DNA from: Limnanthes douglasii subsp. nivea
Taxonomy: Eukaryota > Streptophyta > Magnoliopsida > Brassicales > Limnanthaceae
Assembly (NCBI GenBank): GCA_036936605.1
Contig: JAUPFV010000004.1
Location: 286,916,009 to 286,980,008 of the forward strand
Length of the DNA stretch: 64,000 nucleotides
Reading direction: 5' to 3'
In this document: in pieces, positions 1-10,629 of the stretch
Layout of the letters: each line of letters opens with the position of its first letter
How positions within the stretch are numbered: position 1 is the stretch's first letter
Translations under genes and position numbers: made by a program
Notes under the pieces: model-generated
What the model saw: the letters and a program-made list of their open reading frames with translations, nothing else
Databases searched by the model: none
What the model was told of the DNA's origin: nothing

Positions 1-1
1 A

Positions 2-552
2 GAAGGAGGCATGACCTCCTATCAATCACAAATTCCATTTCCCTTCATTGTTTTCGATGAAGATGACTTAAGGGATATAGCTGGCCCTCATGAAGATGTT
101 GTTGTCATAGGAGCATCCATTGGGGGCAATGACATAAGACGAATCTTGGTAGATACTGGGAGTTCAGCCAATATCCTCTTCTTAACCACTTACAAAAAGA
201 TGAAAAATCCAGCCGTAATTCAGCGTTCGGACAGATCAATTGTGGGCTTCACTGGGAGCTCAGCAGATGTGATCAGGAGTTCGAAGAGGAATTTTTGTTA
301 GGCAAGGGACCTTTTAAGAAGATGGTCAGGATACTTTTTATTGTGGTGGATTGTCCCACTTGTTATAATGCTATTTTAGGGAGGTCTTGGCTCTCTAGGA
401 TGCATGCAGTGGCCTCGACAGTCCACCAATGTTTGAAATATGATGTTCAAGGACAAGTGGGAGTTGTCCAGAGCAGTCAAAAGATTGCAAGAGAGTGTTA
501 TGCTACAGCACTGGCTCCACGGACGTTGGGGGCAGTTCGTATCAATGAAGAA
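2..552 (+). pseudogene. GYP-A gag C-terminus/aspartic protease
   Basis: This is a retropepsin-type aspartic protease that would process the Gag-Pol polyprotein. The active-site D-T-G is at 152-160, in the context ILVDTGSSANILF. Downstream, the motif around 'YNAILGRSWLS' matches the protease flap/C-terminal part shared by GYP-C, D and E. The reading frame enters from the window edge; the first ATG at 11 is internal and not a real start. One base is missing near 272 relative to GYP-C, shifting the frame between two open segments. The frame ends at a UAG at 553-555 that is also present in GYP-C and GYP-D. Confidence 0.85.
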
Positions 553-555
553 TAG
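553..555 (+). other. Conserved in-frame UAG between protease and RT (GYP-A)
   Basis: The codons around it read GAA TAG CAG TTT. The frame stays open after the UAG for about 235 codons into reverse transcriptase, to the frame-breaking deletion near 1253. The same UAG followed by CAR-UU occurs at the same place in GYP-C (26717-26719) and GYP-D (39669-39671). The context UAG-CAR-YY resembles the tobamovirus-type leaky stop. Readthrough is inferred, not shown. Confidence 0.6.
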
Positions 556-1580
556 CAGTTTGAGGGGCTTTCTGGGGGTGAGGGTGAAATTGATGACCCC
601 AGAGAGACCCCTGGAGTGTTGATACCGGTTGAAGAAGTTGAAATACATTCTTTGGAAGAAGGAAAAAGTGTTAAGATAGGGTCCAAAATGCCATCCGAAC
701 TGAAGAATAAAATGTTAAAGTTTCTAAAAGACCATCAACATGTTTTTGCTTGGTGCAATGCTGATGTTACTGGGATTCCAGCAGATATTATATCACATCA
801 CCTATCTATTCGGAGGGACATAACACCTGTGGTACAAAAGAGAAGGGCTTTTTCCAAGGAAAAGGCTGATGTTATTGTTCAAGAAGTTGACAGGCTCACA
901 AAAATGGGGCATATAAAGGAGTCTCAGTATCTTTTGTGGACTGCCAATCCGGTTTTGGTGAAAAAGAAAAATGGCAAGTGGCGTATGTGCATTGACTTCA
1001 CAGATCTCAATAAGGCTTGCCCAAAAGATTTATATCCAGTCCCCCGGAATGATCAGCTGGTAGATTCCACTTCTGGGAATAAACTACTATCGTTCATGGA
1101 TGTTTTCTCCGGGTACAATCAGATTCAAGTAGATCCGAAAGATCAGGAGTATACCATGTTTGTCACTGACAGGGGTCTTCATTGCTACAACGTGATGCCA
1201 TTTGGATTGAAAAATGTCGGGGCTACTTATCAGAGATTGGTGAACAAAGTTTATGAAAGTATACATTGATGACATGATGGTGAAAAGTGTGGATGAACAA
1301 CTACACTTGGCGGACCTCCAAGAAACTTTTGCTAACTTAGTAAAAGTGAATTTGAAGCTAAATCCAGAAAAATGTGTGTTCGGAGTGTAGTCCAGGAAAT
1401 TCCTAGGTTATATAATAAGTGAGCAAGGGATACAGCCCGATCAGGACCAACTTAATACTTTATTCCAAATGGAGCCTTCTCGGAATGTTAAAGAAGTACA
1501 ACGGTTGACTGGGAGGTTGGCTGCTTTAAATCGATTCATCTCAAGGTCTTCGGACAAATGTACCCCGTTTTTTCAAACTT
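556..1580 (+). pseudogene. GYP-A reverse transcriptase
   Basis: This is a Ty3/gypsy RNA-dependent DNA polymerase. Recognisable blocks are 'KKKNGKWRMCIDFTDLNKACP', the palm block 'LLSFMDVFSGYNQIQV' and 'HCYNVMPFGLKNVGATYQRL'. The YIDD catalytic box is present at about 1260-1271, but in another frame, because roughly 30 nt just before it are deleted compared with GYP-C (the 'FADQIGRNM' stretch). A further stop (TAG, 1388-1390) replaces a CAG found in GYP-C. The enzyme is therefore dead in this copy. The thumb/connection segment continues into RNase H from 1469. Confidence 0.9.
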
Positions 1581-2575
1581 TAAAGGGTGCGAAGGGATTT
1601 GACTGGACTTCACAGTGTGATGAGGCCTTCAATGAGATTAAGAAACATCTGTCCTCCCCCAAGACTTTATTTAAACCTGTTGATGGAGAGGCACTCTTCG
1701 TATACTTGGCAGTTTCAAGTTGTGCCATCAGTGCTGTATTAGTAAGAGAGGTGGATAATTACCCCTATCCTGTGTACTACATCAGCAAGAGCTTGATAGA
1801 CGCAGAAAAACGCTATTTAAAGCTCGAAAAATTAGCATTAGACTTGGTAATTGCTGCAAGGAAGATGAGGCCTTATTTTCAGGCTCATCCTATTATCGCC
1901 CAGACATCTTTTTCCCTTGAAGAATGTTCTTCAAAAGGAAGACATTTCAAGTAGAATGACTAAGTGGTCAGTGGAATTGGGGGACTTCGATATTGATTTT
2001 GCTCCTCGAACAACAATCAAAGCCCAACTATAGCTGATTTTTTAGTTGAATTCCACTCTGATAAGGATACGGAGCGAACTAATGAAATGAAAGACAAAAA
2101 GGTCTGGATCGTCCGGACAGATGGTGGATCAAGTACTATGGGATGTGGTGCAGGGGTGTGCTTGACTTCTCCATATGGTGACAAGATGTACCAGGCTATA
2201 TGTTTTGCTTTTAGGGCTTCCAACAATGAGTCCGAATATGAAGCAGCTATAGCTGGTTTAAAGTTAGCTTATATTTGTGGGGCCAAAAGGGTCAAGCTGA
2301 TGAGTGATTCCCAGCTTCTTATCCACCATGCGCAAGGTCAATCTGAGGCCAAAAAGGAGCAACTAGTGAAGTACTTACTTCTTCTTAAAAATGAGGCACT
2401 TAAGTTCAAAAGCGTTGTTTATGAGCATATACCCCGAGCAGAGAATGAACTAGCAGATTCATTGGCAACCATAGCATACACTGAATCATATCCTTGGATC
2501 CATGTACTGGAGAGCCCTTCCATTCAACTTAATGTGGTGTGGGTAAGGAGGAAGAAATTTTCGATGTACAGATGA
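1581..2575 (+). pseudogene. GYP-A RNase H plus second (archaeal-type) RNase H
   Basis: Two ribonuclease H domains lie in tandem. The first (about 1600-2030) is the usual gypsy RNase H, with 'FVYLAVSSCAISAVLVRE' and 'YYISKSLIDAEKRYLKLEKL'. It is broken by a frameshift near 1930. The second (2099-2500) begins with a TDGGSS strand and carries the acidic set D (TDGG), E (NNESEYEA), D (SDSQLL) and D (ENELADSLA). This second domain is the extra RNase H that marks the plant Tat lineage. The second domain is open from 2087 to 2575. Its product would degrade RNA in RNA-DNA hybrids during reverse transcription. Confidence 0.85.
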
Positions 2576-2576
2576 A

Positions 2577-3825
2577 AAAACCTCAAGATTGTATATTTCC
2601 TCGCCTGCAATATCTCTCTGATGGCATCTTGTCTCCGGATAAATCACTAGCAAGAAAAATGAAGCACAAGGCTCGTGGTTTTATCATACTAAGAGACGTT
2701 CTGTATAAAAAGTCTTACAGTAAACCTCTTTTGCGATGTTAGGGAGATGATGAATCTCAAGTAGTCCTCTCCGAATTGCATGATGGTGAGGGATCATCTC
2801 ACTGTGGATTCAGGGCTCTAACAAGGAGAGTTTTACTGGCTGGCTATTATTGGCCCTCTATAATGCAAGATGCTAAGGAGCTGGTGAGAAGGTGTGATCC
2901 ATGCCAGAGATATAACAATGAAATTCATGTCTCAGCCATCCCTTTAGAGTCAATTTCTGAGCCTATACCTTTTGCTCGATGGGGGTTGGATTTGGTGGGA
3001 CCTCTTCCTATGGCATCCGGAGGACGCAGAACTATAATTATTGCTATTGATTATTTTTCGAAGTGGATTGAAGCAGCCCCACTGGCAGGAACAACATCAA
3101 AAGCTGTCATAAAATTCATTTTATCCAACATCTGTTGCAGATTTGGTGTTCCACAAAAGATAACGACAGACAATGGGCCACAGTTTGACAACAAGGAAAT
3201 GGAGAGTTTTTGTGCCTCAAGGGGTATACAACATTGTTTCTCTTCACCTTTCCACCCACAAGAAAATGGTCAGGTTGAAGTGGCTAACAGAACTATATTG
3301 TCCGGTTTAAAGAAGAATTTGGAAGGGGCTACTGGGAAATGTCCTAGCTATTTACAAGAGGTTTTGTGGGCCTACCGGACTACACCTGGGGCTGCAGCAC
3401 AAGAGTCACCCTTTGCCTTGGTCTATGGGATGGATACAATTGCTCCCATAGAAGCAACTCTCCCTTCATTTTGAGTTCACAACTTCTCCGAACATGCTAA
3501 CGAAGTGGCAATCAGAGGTCAGCTTGACCTAATAGAGGAAAGACGAGTTAAGGCTCACCTTAGAGCTGCACACTATCAGGGTTTGATGAGAAGCAGGTTT
3601 GCTTCTAGAGTTAAAAGAAGAGATTTCCAGCCGGGGGACAAGGTGTTGAGGAAAGTCTTCTTGCACACTAAAGAGAAGCTGCTCGGCAAACTGGCCCCAA
3701 CTTGGGAAGGACCTTATATGGTCATTGAAAGGCTTAAACGTGGAACATATTGGCTAGAAGACAAGGATGGAAGGGTTTTGAATCACCCTTGGAATATTGA
3801 GCATCTCCGGATGTACTTAGAATAG
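2577..3825 (+). pseudogene. GYP-A integrase
   Basis: This is a DDE integrase that inserts the cDNA. An N-terminal HHCC zinc-binding region is visible (LHDG...SHCG...CDPCQR). The core has D in LDLVGPLP, D in TDNGPQFD and E in ENGQVEVANRT, so all three catalytic acids are kept. The C-terminal part (3505-3825) contains 'LGKLAPTWEGPYMV' and ends at a TAG shortly before the noncoding spacer. Lesions are a stop TAG at 2740-2742 ('LLRC' end) and a TGA at 3472-3474 between core and C-terminal domain. Otherwise this is the best-kept part of GYP-A. Confidence 0.9.
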
Positions 3826-4319
3826 AAGCAATGTAAATATTTACTGTTTAAAAGTCCATGTAAATATTTTGGGGCATACTCTTTCCTACCCTGGTGGCAC
3901 GGGGAGGTTTTAATGAGGTGTCAGGTTTTTTTTTATAAAATTTGATGCTTTCTTGAAAAAATTCGAAGTGTTCTTACTTTGTTTTTTGTCACACCATCTA
4001 GATTGAATTAAAATAAGGATGACTACTTAAACATTTGTCATCGGAGAATTTAAATACTCTCGCTTTAGAATATTTATGAAATAACTAAGGGCTATTTAAA
4101 CACAAGCCACCAAAATTGAAACAAACTATGAAAGAATGCAAGAGTTGTGCAAAACAAAGATATTCATGGAAATAACCCAAGTGCCTTGGCCTTCCAATGA
4201 CTTTAAAATTGTCAGACAGAACGAAAGATCTATCCGGACAAAATGTCGGACACAATTACAAAAATGCCTTGGCCTTCCAAGGACTTTAGTTCAGATAACA
4301 TAAAAAGATAATTCATAAT
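3826..4319. other. GYP-A spacer between convergent genes
   Basis: There is no coding sequence here. It lies between the end of pol (+) and the end of the antisense gene (-), so it would be 3' UTR for both. It holds the block GGTTTTAATGAGG (about 3907) that recurs in GYP-C and D. It also holds two direct copies of a GCCTTGGCCTTCCAA(G/T)GACTTT motif (4183-4205 and 4266-4288), the second with a perfect CCTTGG/CCAAGG hairpin. Confidence 0.7.
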
Positions 4320-7288
4320 TTAAGACTGAGCCTTTGAAGATGGCTCAGCCTCACCTGCCTTCTTCTTCTTCTTAGGATTGTCCTCCTCCTCGTTTGGGCT
4401 CTCCCCGGTGTTCTCTTCGTCGTTAGATGAGGATGCACTGGAGAAATCAAACCTGTCACCTTCGGCCATTGTATGGAAGGGAAGGTCTGGATAGTCTACA
4501 AAAGACCATAAGTCTCCCAGATTCCTCTTCGGAAACTTCTCATGAAAAAGCAAGACCATGTCCGACTTCACCTTGGCATACATTTCTTCTTGACTGTCTA
4601 TTACATTGTTGGCATAAGCATCGATCTTGGCCTGAATTTTGGCCTCTTGCTCCCTTAGCAGATCTTCTTTCTCCTCTGCAGCCTTGGACACTGGGTTCTC
4701 GAGTGCAATCTTGTCATTTGTCAAGTTGTGGATGACTTAATCCTTGGCCTTTGCCTCCTCTTTTGAAGAGGTGAGATCTTTTTCTAATCCAGACAACTTC
4801 TCCCAGAGCTCTTTGATATTGTCTTCTAAAGTGGAAACCTTTGTGGTCCACCCCTCTTGGCTCTTCTTTAGCTCCCCGTTTTCTCCCTTGAGAATGTCAG
4901 CATGTTGAGTGGCAGTAAGAAGATCATCGGACAGTCTCTCTTTGTCAGATTTGAGATCTTTGATAATATCTGCCTGACCTCGAACTTGTTTCTCCAAAAC
5001 AAACACCGGGTGAACATTACTTAATATGGAGTGAGCTATAATATCCCTTTCACTTGAAACACTAAAAGTCTTACCATTAAAAGTGACGGTGTTCGAAGTA
5101 CTCGGAGGGAGGTAAGGCCCAACAAAATCGTCTCTGGGAAGGTTTGCAAAATAGTCACCAAGTCAATCAAGCCCTGTGATGTCAACACCATCAATGCTAA
5201 GGTCTTCTCCTCCAACCTCGTCAGTTTGAAAATCACCAGGGATCTCCTCTCCTCTTGTCGGATCAGTAGGGTCTACAGGGGGGAGAGGCTCCGGAGGCCG
5301 GAGAGAAAGTTCATCACATCTGGAGGTCTTTTTCTTCTTAGCCTCCCTATCCTTGCTGTCTGCTCCCCGTTTTCGGTCTCTCTTAGGAACCCTTAGGGGT
5401 TTTGGGGATCTGACCTCTTCCCTAGCACTTTCATGCTGTACCACTTCTAGCAGAGCAGCATCAATCTGGCTTGGGGCTGGCCCCTCTGGGTTTGTTGGAG
5501 CAGCCTCCTCCACCTCGGCAGGGTTAGCCTCACCTGCAACCTTCTTGCCCTTCCCTTTCTTGCCTTTCATTTTACTCGGGGCTTTGGCCCGGCCTGGCAA
5601 GTATAGCGACCCATCCGGTTCGTGTGTTCTCTTAAGAACTACATCCGGAGGGGGTGGAGTGGTGAGTTCTTCCCAGGTCAAGTCCCTCTGGCCAGTAGTG
5701 TTCCAGAGGTGAGACCTTGCAAAATTGCCTCCTGTAAAAGCATCATGAAACCGATTCCCCCACTTTTCAGCAGCCCAAGTGTTGATCTTGGTACAAGTGG
5801 TCTGCCCGGACTTTAGATAGTCATTGAAGTCCTTGGGCAGCTCTGTAAAGACAAAAGACAAGACCAGTCAGTTTAGGAAAATTTGATAAAAGTAAAAATA
5901 AAAATGTAAGGTAAGATCCTTACGATCACTCCTCCATCTGCTGGTGAGGAGACTCGAGTTGACTCCGGCTTTGATTTTCCTCCCATTCTCCCAAGCACCG
6001 CTTACGAAAAGGAATTGAGTCCTCCAATTTCTCTCCGACTCAAGTAGAACATCCACTCCAATTATCACCCATGTTGAAGTGATAGAAGGGAATGTGGTGG
6101 TTTCTGCAGAGACTGGCCACAGCTGCGAATTCCTCCATTGGTAAAGGAATCCCGGAGAGCCTGGAGGCCATTATGCAGGCCATAAGTTTGTACCAGGCGT
6201 TGGGGCTCAATTGACTAGGGCAGAGCTTGATGAGGTGGAAATACCTAACTATTTCCGGATCTAAGGGGAACCTTAAACCCCAGTTAAAAAGCTCACTGAA
6301 GATGACTATTTCACTGAGTTTGTAGTCCATTGGGGTTTCGGGGTCTATGGGGATTCTTATCTTTACGTTCTCCGGAATCCCCCACTTCGTACGCATCCGG
6401 CCCAACTCGGCTGTATGGATGAAAGCATAGTTGATTTTCTGTAAAGCAAGAAGATATTTAACGTTTACCTTGTGGAAGCAAGGTCCCACTTTTCCTTCGA
6501 GGATTTCTGGTAATTCTGGATGCCTAAGGTATAGCTTCTCTTTGCCCTTATCCTTCTTGGCAGCAGCAGCATCACTGGTCTGTCCGGAGGGTTCGGACTC
6601 GAATGGAGCCTCTTCGGTAGAGTCCTCCATTATTTCCTCCATTATTGAGGAAGGGTTTTCAGTTGTCTTTGTGGGGGGGGGGGGAGTTTGGAGTTGGTTC
6701 AGTCTGACCTCCGGACTGATGAGCTTCAATACTCTCCTGGACTCTGGCCTCTGGCCGGGGCTCTGATATGATGGTTTCTCTTCGGGGGCTTGAGCCAATG
6801 GCCTCCGGTCCAGAAAGCCTGTCCTTGGGTACTTTCATGGGTGCTTCTGACCCTATCCTGCTATCCTTGGCGCCTGATTTCGAAGGGGTGCCTTTGGAAG
6901 CCTGCCCTTTGACCAGCCGGCCTTTTCTTCGATCAACCAGTTTGTTGGGAGAAATATCTGTATCTGACCCCATGGCTATGAATGGGAAAGGTTTTTTGAA
7001 ACTAGTAACTGTTAAACCTGGTTCAACAGTGGGTTCTGACTCTTGAACCGATGAACCTGAGACAATAGGGGAAAGACTGGTTTGAAACAATCTCTTCGGT
7101 TTGACACTTTTTGTAGAAGAGGAACCCTGATCAAGCTTTGTTGTCGAGGTTGCTGGTTTGTCGATGGGGGAAGTAGGTAAGCCTGCTGCGATGCGCCTTT
7201 CCCTTTCAACTTTTTGTGCTTTTTCTAGTTCTGATAGATTGAGCCACCCGCCTCTGATTAAAGCGTTCCTAGCCGTGAACATAAACAA
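4320..7288 (-). pseudogene. GYP-A antisense gene (Transposase_28-like, coiled coil, acidic tail)
   Basis: This gene runs opposite to pol. Exon 1 (7288 to 5924) starts MFMFTARNALIRGGWLNLSE, then has a Ser/Pro-rich stretch and a conserved domain with 'LFNWGLRFPLDPEIVRYFHL' and 'CPSQLSPNAWYKLMACIMAS'. This resembles Pfam PF04195 (putative gypsy type transposon). Exon 2 (5842 to 4320) has 'WAAEKWGNRFH', a Lys-rich patch (MKGKKGKGKK), a long coiled coil and an acidic Ser-rich end. Lesions are a frameshift at a 12-G tract (6673-6684), a frameshift near 6060, and in-frame stops TGA (5163-5165) and TAA (4737-4739). The function is unknown. Extra antisense ORFs are known in the Tat lineage; this one is recognisable in four copies here. 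Confidence 0.75.
5843..5923 (-). other. Inferred intron in GYP-A antisense gene (81 bp)
   Basis: On the minus strand the donor reads C/GTAAGG and the acceptor TTTACAG/AG. Joining restores one continuous frame (W-R-S-D-Q-L-P-K), linking exon 1 to the LPKDF block of exon 2. The same intron, 81-85 bp, sits at the same codon in GYP-B, C and D. Confidence 0.75.
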
Positions 7289-7727
7289 CCAAAGTAAAGA
7301 ACTTGTGTTTGAGAGAGAAAGCTCTGAAAATTAGCAAAGTGAAAATGAAAGTGATAGTAAAACAGTGGAAAAGTGTTTTAATTTATAGTAAACCCCAAAA
7401 GGAAGTTTTGATTCCTAGGAGAATTCGAAAGGATTTACAATGATTAAGAAACGTCGCTGATGTCACCTTCATTTAATGAAGAGGTTGCTTTTCAGAAAAG
7501 GTGGGTGCGAAATTCGAGATGAAAAAACGGCTGAAGTAACGAACCAGAGAGAGACACGTGTCCCATGAACTTTGGCAAAAAACCGTTTAGATTCAAAGAG
7601 CTTTTTTCAGTCCGGATAAAACTATGACACTATTCGGAGGACCTGTCCGGATGTAACTGTCACTAGCAACAGACTGTTTTTCAGGTTTTGACAAAGGTTT
7701 TTGAGCAAACACCTAAAAAGGGGCTAC
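7289..7727 (-). promoter_or_regulatory. GYP-A antisense promoter region and sense PPT
   Basis: There is no coding sequence. On the minus strand a TATA-like box (TATAAAT, 7381-7387) lies about 93 nt upstream of the antisense ATG at 7288. A TATA-like box in a similar position occurs in GYP-C (33493-33500) and GYP-D (46515-46524). At the right end the plus strand carries the polypurine tract AAAAAGGGGCTAC (7715-7727), directly before the LTR, which would prime plus-strand DNA synthesis. Confidence 0.6.
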
Positions 7728-8135
7728 TGATGAGTCCGGATCCTGTTACCACTTCGGACAGGGTCAGTTCGGACAGGGTCTACCTAACCGGACAATGACA
7801 ATTTGGACACCATCATTCATTGTGCTGTTCGAACAGAACTAAAGTACTTAAAACCTAATCACTTCTTGAATAAGCTGCTTGCTCTCCTACTAAGAGCTCA
7901 TGGGTCCTTGAACTTGACCCGAGTCCATTAAACATAACCCGAAAGCCCATAAAGCCAAAATGTAAGGGTATAAATACCCAACCACCAACATTAAATGAGG
8001 GTAATGCAAATTAAATACAACCAGGCTGCTTAATTCTCCCTCTACTCTCTACTCAAACATTAAATACACTCAAACTTCCACACAGATCTAAACAAAAATT
8101 ACAAACTTACCCTCAGACAAAAATAAACCTCACCA
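7728..8135 (+). repeat. GYP-A 3' LTR (408 bp)
   Basis: It begins TGATGAGTCCGG immediately after the PPT and ends CACCA at 8135, by alignment with the GYP-C LTR. It contains the TATA box GGGTATAAATACCC (TATAAATA at 7969-7976) that recurs in the LTRs of GYP-C, GYP-D and the solo LTR. It keeps the segment between two near-repeats of 'AACNTNACCCG' that is deleted in the GYP-C and GYP-D 5' LTRs. Confidence 0.9.
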
Positions 8136-8362
8136 ATATACATTGAAGTTTCATGCTAACCAGATACGACCTTGAGGATGCAACAGTGATTAGTCTTATA
8201 GTGCCAAAAAGAAAGCATAGTTTTCATGATATTCTCAATGTTACATGTCTTAAGTTTATTTTCTAAGATACGAATAAGCATAATATTATTTGAGAAGATA
8301 CACTCAGTAATATCATTTATATGATTAGGTTATTTAGACCTCTAACATTCCAGGCATATATA
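8136..8362 (-). pseudogene. LINE-1 ORF2 start (endonuclease N-terminus), truncated
   Basis: Read on the minus strand, this encodes 'AWNVRGLNN', the first strand of the apurinic/apyrimidinic-type endonuclease of plant L1 LINEs. It continues through an 'ILENKLKTCNIENI' helix and 'HPQGRIWLA' (then W changed to a stop). The reading is cut off by the GYP-A LTR at 8135. The rest of ORF2 would lie beyond the left edge of GYP-A, outside this window. There are several stops, so it is long dead. Confidence 0.75.
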
Positions 8363-8399
8363 ATAATAAAAGATAGATGGGTAGATACCCGAATTACTG

Positions 8400-9304
8400 G
8401 TCAAGGATAATATGATGAGCCTGAATAGTCGGGATGCCAAGGTCAACAAAAAGAATCTTAGAGCGAGAAGATAGTGAGATGACCTCTAAGGATGGGTCAG
8501 ACTTACTAGAGTTTATTTAAGAAGCCTCATAAGAGACGTCTTCAGTATGGACGATTCTGGTATTCTCGTGGGTCATTTTTTCACCGCCAAATCCCATTAT
8601 AAGAGCATTGTAGTCCGACGAGTAAGGTGTTTTGATGTCGACTGGAGGAGATGGGCACATGAATTTTATTTTCGATCATGGGTTCTTTTCTAGGGCGATG
8701 TCCAACATTGACCGGGAGGTCGTACTCACTAGGAATGTTAGGGTTCTCATGGAAGCTTTAAACAAAGTGGCAAAAAGAGTTATAATTGTTGCAAATACGA
8801 GAAAAACTCAGTCGATTTTAATGGATTCTTATCGAGGTAGGTTTGTTCATGTTGACAAGTTCAATGGATTTTGAGAACTCATCAGAGGCACTCATAATGA
8901 TACAAATACAGGAGAAACTCAGTTGTACCCTGTTATTTGTATACGTTTCAATATATATCGGAATGCCGATAAAAATCCAAGAATTCTCAACTCTGTTTCA
9001 GATCATAACTCAAATGGGAATCTATAAAACTTGACCCAAAGTGGAATAAATTTAAGTGATTATTACTGGCAGGAGGCATCGGTTCCTATCGTTTGAGAAA
9101 AATAGGGTGATTATTGAAGAATAAAGGGGTTGATTTGAGGACAAAAACAAATTTAGCCATCGTGGAGAAGCGGAAGAAGAAGTGGTCTAAGTGATTTACT
9201 TTACATTCATGGAGGCCATGCATGCCCCACATTCTATAAGATAGTCTGAGCATGATAAGGTATTTGCTTTTTACTCAGGAAATAACACGACAAATATTTG
9301 GCCC
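8400..9304 (-). pseudogene. LINE-1 ORF1, 3' part
   Basis: Minus-strand pieces in shifting frames match the plant LINE ORF1 domain (DUF4283-like). They include 'IPYHAQTIL', 'MWGMHGLHECK', 'FFFRFSTMAK', 'STPLFFNNHPIFLKR', and 'FIPLWVKFYRFPFEL' near 9000-9060. Many stops and frameshifts are present. The sequence is interrupted at 9304/9305 by GYP-B and continues on the other side at 19150. Between about 8632 and 8874 the plus strand happens to be open for 80 codons; I regard that as chance. Confidence 0.65.
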
Positions 9305-9653
9305 TGATGAATTAAGAGTTCGCTCGAGGGTAATTTTGTGTAAAACAACTATTCGAGGAACCAAACTGCTTTAAAACTATTTTATGAAGATGCTTTTTAG
9401 AGAGAGAAAGTACTACTCAGTGTAGAGAGAGAAAATGATATTATATTAATCAACCAGCCTTATCAACTCGTGTGGGGTCCTTTTATAGTACAATAACGGG
9501 CCCCACACGCTTTAATTCCCAATTATTACACATCTAGTCCCTACATTTTACCACTTATTCATAATGGATACTTTTATAATACATTTTCCAATCTTTCCCT
9601 CATAAAAACTCTTCTTTCCACTTCCCCCCTATGTCTTTTATTCTCCCTCATCA
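9305..9653 (-). repeat. GYP-B 3' LTR (349 bp)
   Basis: On the plus strand it runs TGATGAATTAAG ... CTCCCTCATCA. Read on the minus strand it begins TGATGAGGGAG after the polypurine stretch GGGGGGCTAC (9654-9663). It is the partner of 18801-19149. Confidence 0.93.
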
Positions 9654-10629
9654 GTAGCCCCCCAGTCCTTGTAAAAACTATTTTTACTAGGACTGCAATG
9701 ACATCTTCGAATTTCACCTTATATTTTAACTCTCTTCGAATCCCAACTCTTCTCCTCGAATAATGTCTCTTCGAAAAATGCTAGGCGAGAAAAAATGCCT
9801 CTTCAAATTTCTTCTTATCTTTTAACTTTCTTCGAAAAATACCTCTTTGAAACATGCTTCTTCGAAAAAAGTAACTCCTCGAATTTGTTCCTTCGAATTT
9901 GTTCTTACCTTTTAACTCTCCTCTGATATATTGACCACTAGCCCCCCAATCCTTGCAATTGCTTAGCAAAGATTAGACCATAACTCAACATAAGTAATTT
10001 CTACCTCAGAAATTCTCTTCGAAAATAATCATATCAATATACCCCCCAGACTTGGCTAACAAATTGCAAGGATTCAAGTCATCGAACTTTTCAGTATCAG
10101 CTCTTCAACTTCCAGTCAACCATTTCCTGCCTTTTTATGTCGTCATTAGTCGTAATTTCTTATCACCAAATCTTTTTAGAGATCTTATTACACTTCCCAA
10201 CACTTTTCATCATTAGATTACCTCTTCACATTCCCCCTCAGTTCTCGATTCAATATAATTGTGCCTATGTTACCCATAACACCCCTAGGGAAACAAAGGA
10301 AAATGTCCACAGGCCTTTCTCACTTCTAAAACCCATCTACTTCTATAAATACTCGCCCCTTTCATTTTCAATCCAAATCTTTTGTTCTAAACATTCTAGA
10401 GAGAGAAAGCTGGCTTATACTCCCCAAGCCTCGTCAAATTCCTGAGTGGCTGTTCATTAGCCAAAAATTCGAAGAAAAAGTTTCTGCCGATACCTATATT
10501 GAGCCTCAACCCCAACCCCCGGTTACGACTTTCTACGGTACCTGGCCCATATCGGAAAATTCCTTTGCCATCATAGCCCTAGAAATTTCTTGCTTCAACC
10601 AACGTCCCAATCTTGAACCCCTCGAAACT
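9654..10629 (+). promoter_or_regulatory. GYP-B antisense-gene upstream region (TATA box, TTCGAA cluster)
   Basis: I see no convincing protein. From about 9700 to 10030 the motif (T/C)TCGAA recurs roughly nine times, mostly as the palindrome TTCGAA. A TATA box (TATAAAT, 10344-10350) lies upstream of the antisense reading frame, followed by a GAGAGAGAAAGC stretch (about 10400) also seen upstream of the GYP-A antisense gene. The 102-codon ORF at 10137-10445 has no recognisable family and probably lies across the promoter. Confidence 0.5.

Larger units (their letters stand above)
1..8135 (+). mobile_element. GYP-A: Ty3/gypsy (Tat-type) LTR retrotransposon, 5' part outside window
   Basis: The window opens inside the protease region. 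It continues through reverse transcriptase, two RNase H domains and integrase on the plus strand, then an antisense gene on the minus strand, a polypurine tract and a 408-bp 3' LTR starting TGATGAG and ending CACCA. The 5' LTR, PBS and gag lie before base 1. The order and the double RNase H are those of the plant Tat lineage. Its 3' end abuts a LINE reading frame (LINE-1), so it inserted into that LINE. The flanking five bases after the LTR are ATATA, but the partner duplication is outside the window. It is close to GYP-C and GYP-D in coding sequence but differs in LTR detail. Confidence 0.93.

Noticed and set aside
8632..8874. 80-codon plus-strand ORF
   Set aside because: No family resemblance, and it lies opposite a decayed LINE ORF1 on the minus strand; probably a chance open frame.
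9305..9653. GYP-B LTR as part of the GYP-A/C/D LTR family
   Set aside because: They share only the terminal TGATGAG and the PPT; the rest of the LTR, the length and the PBS differ.
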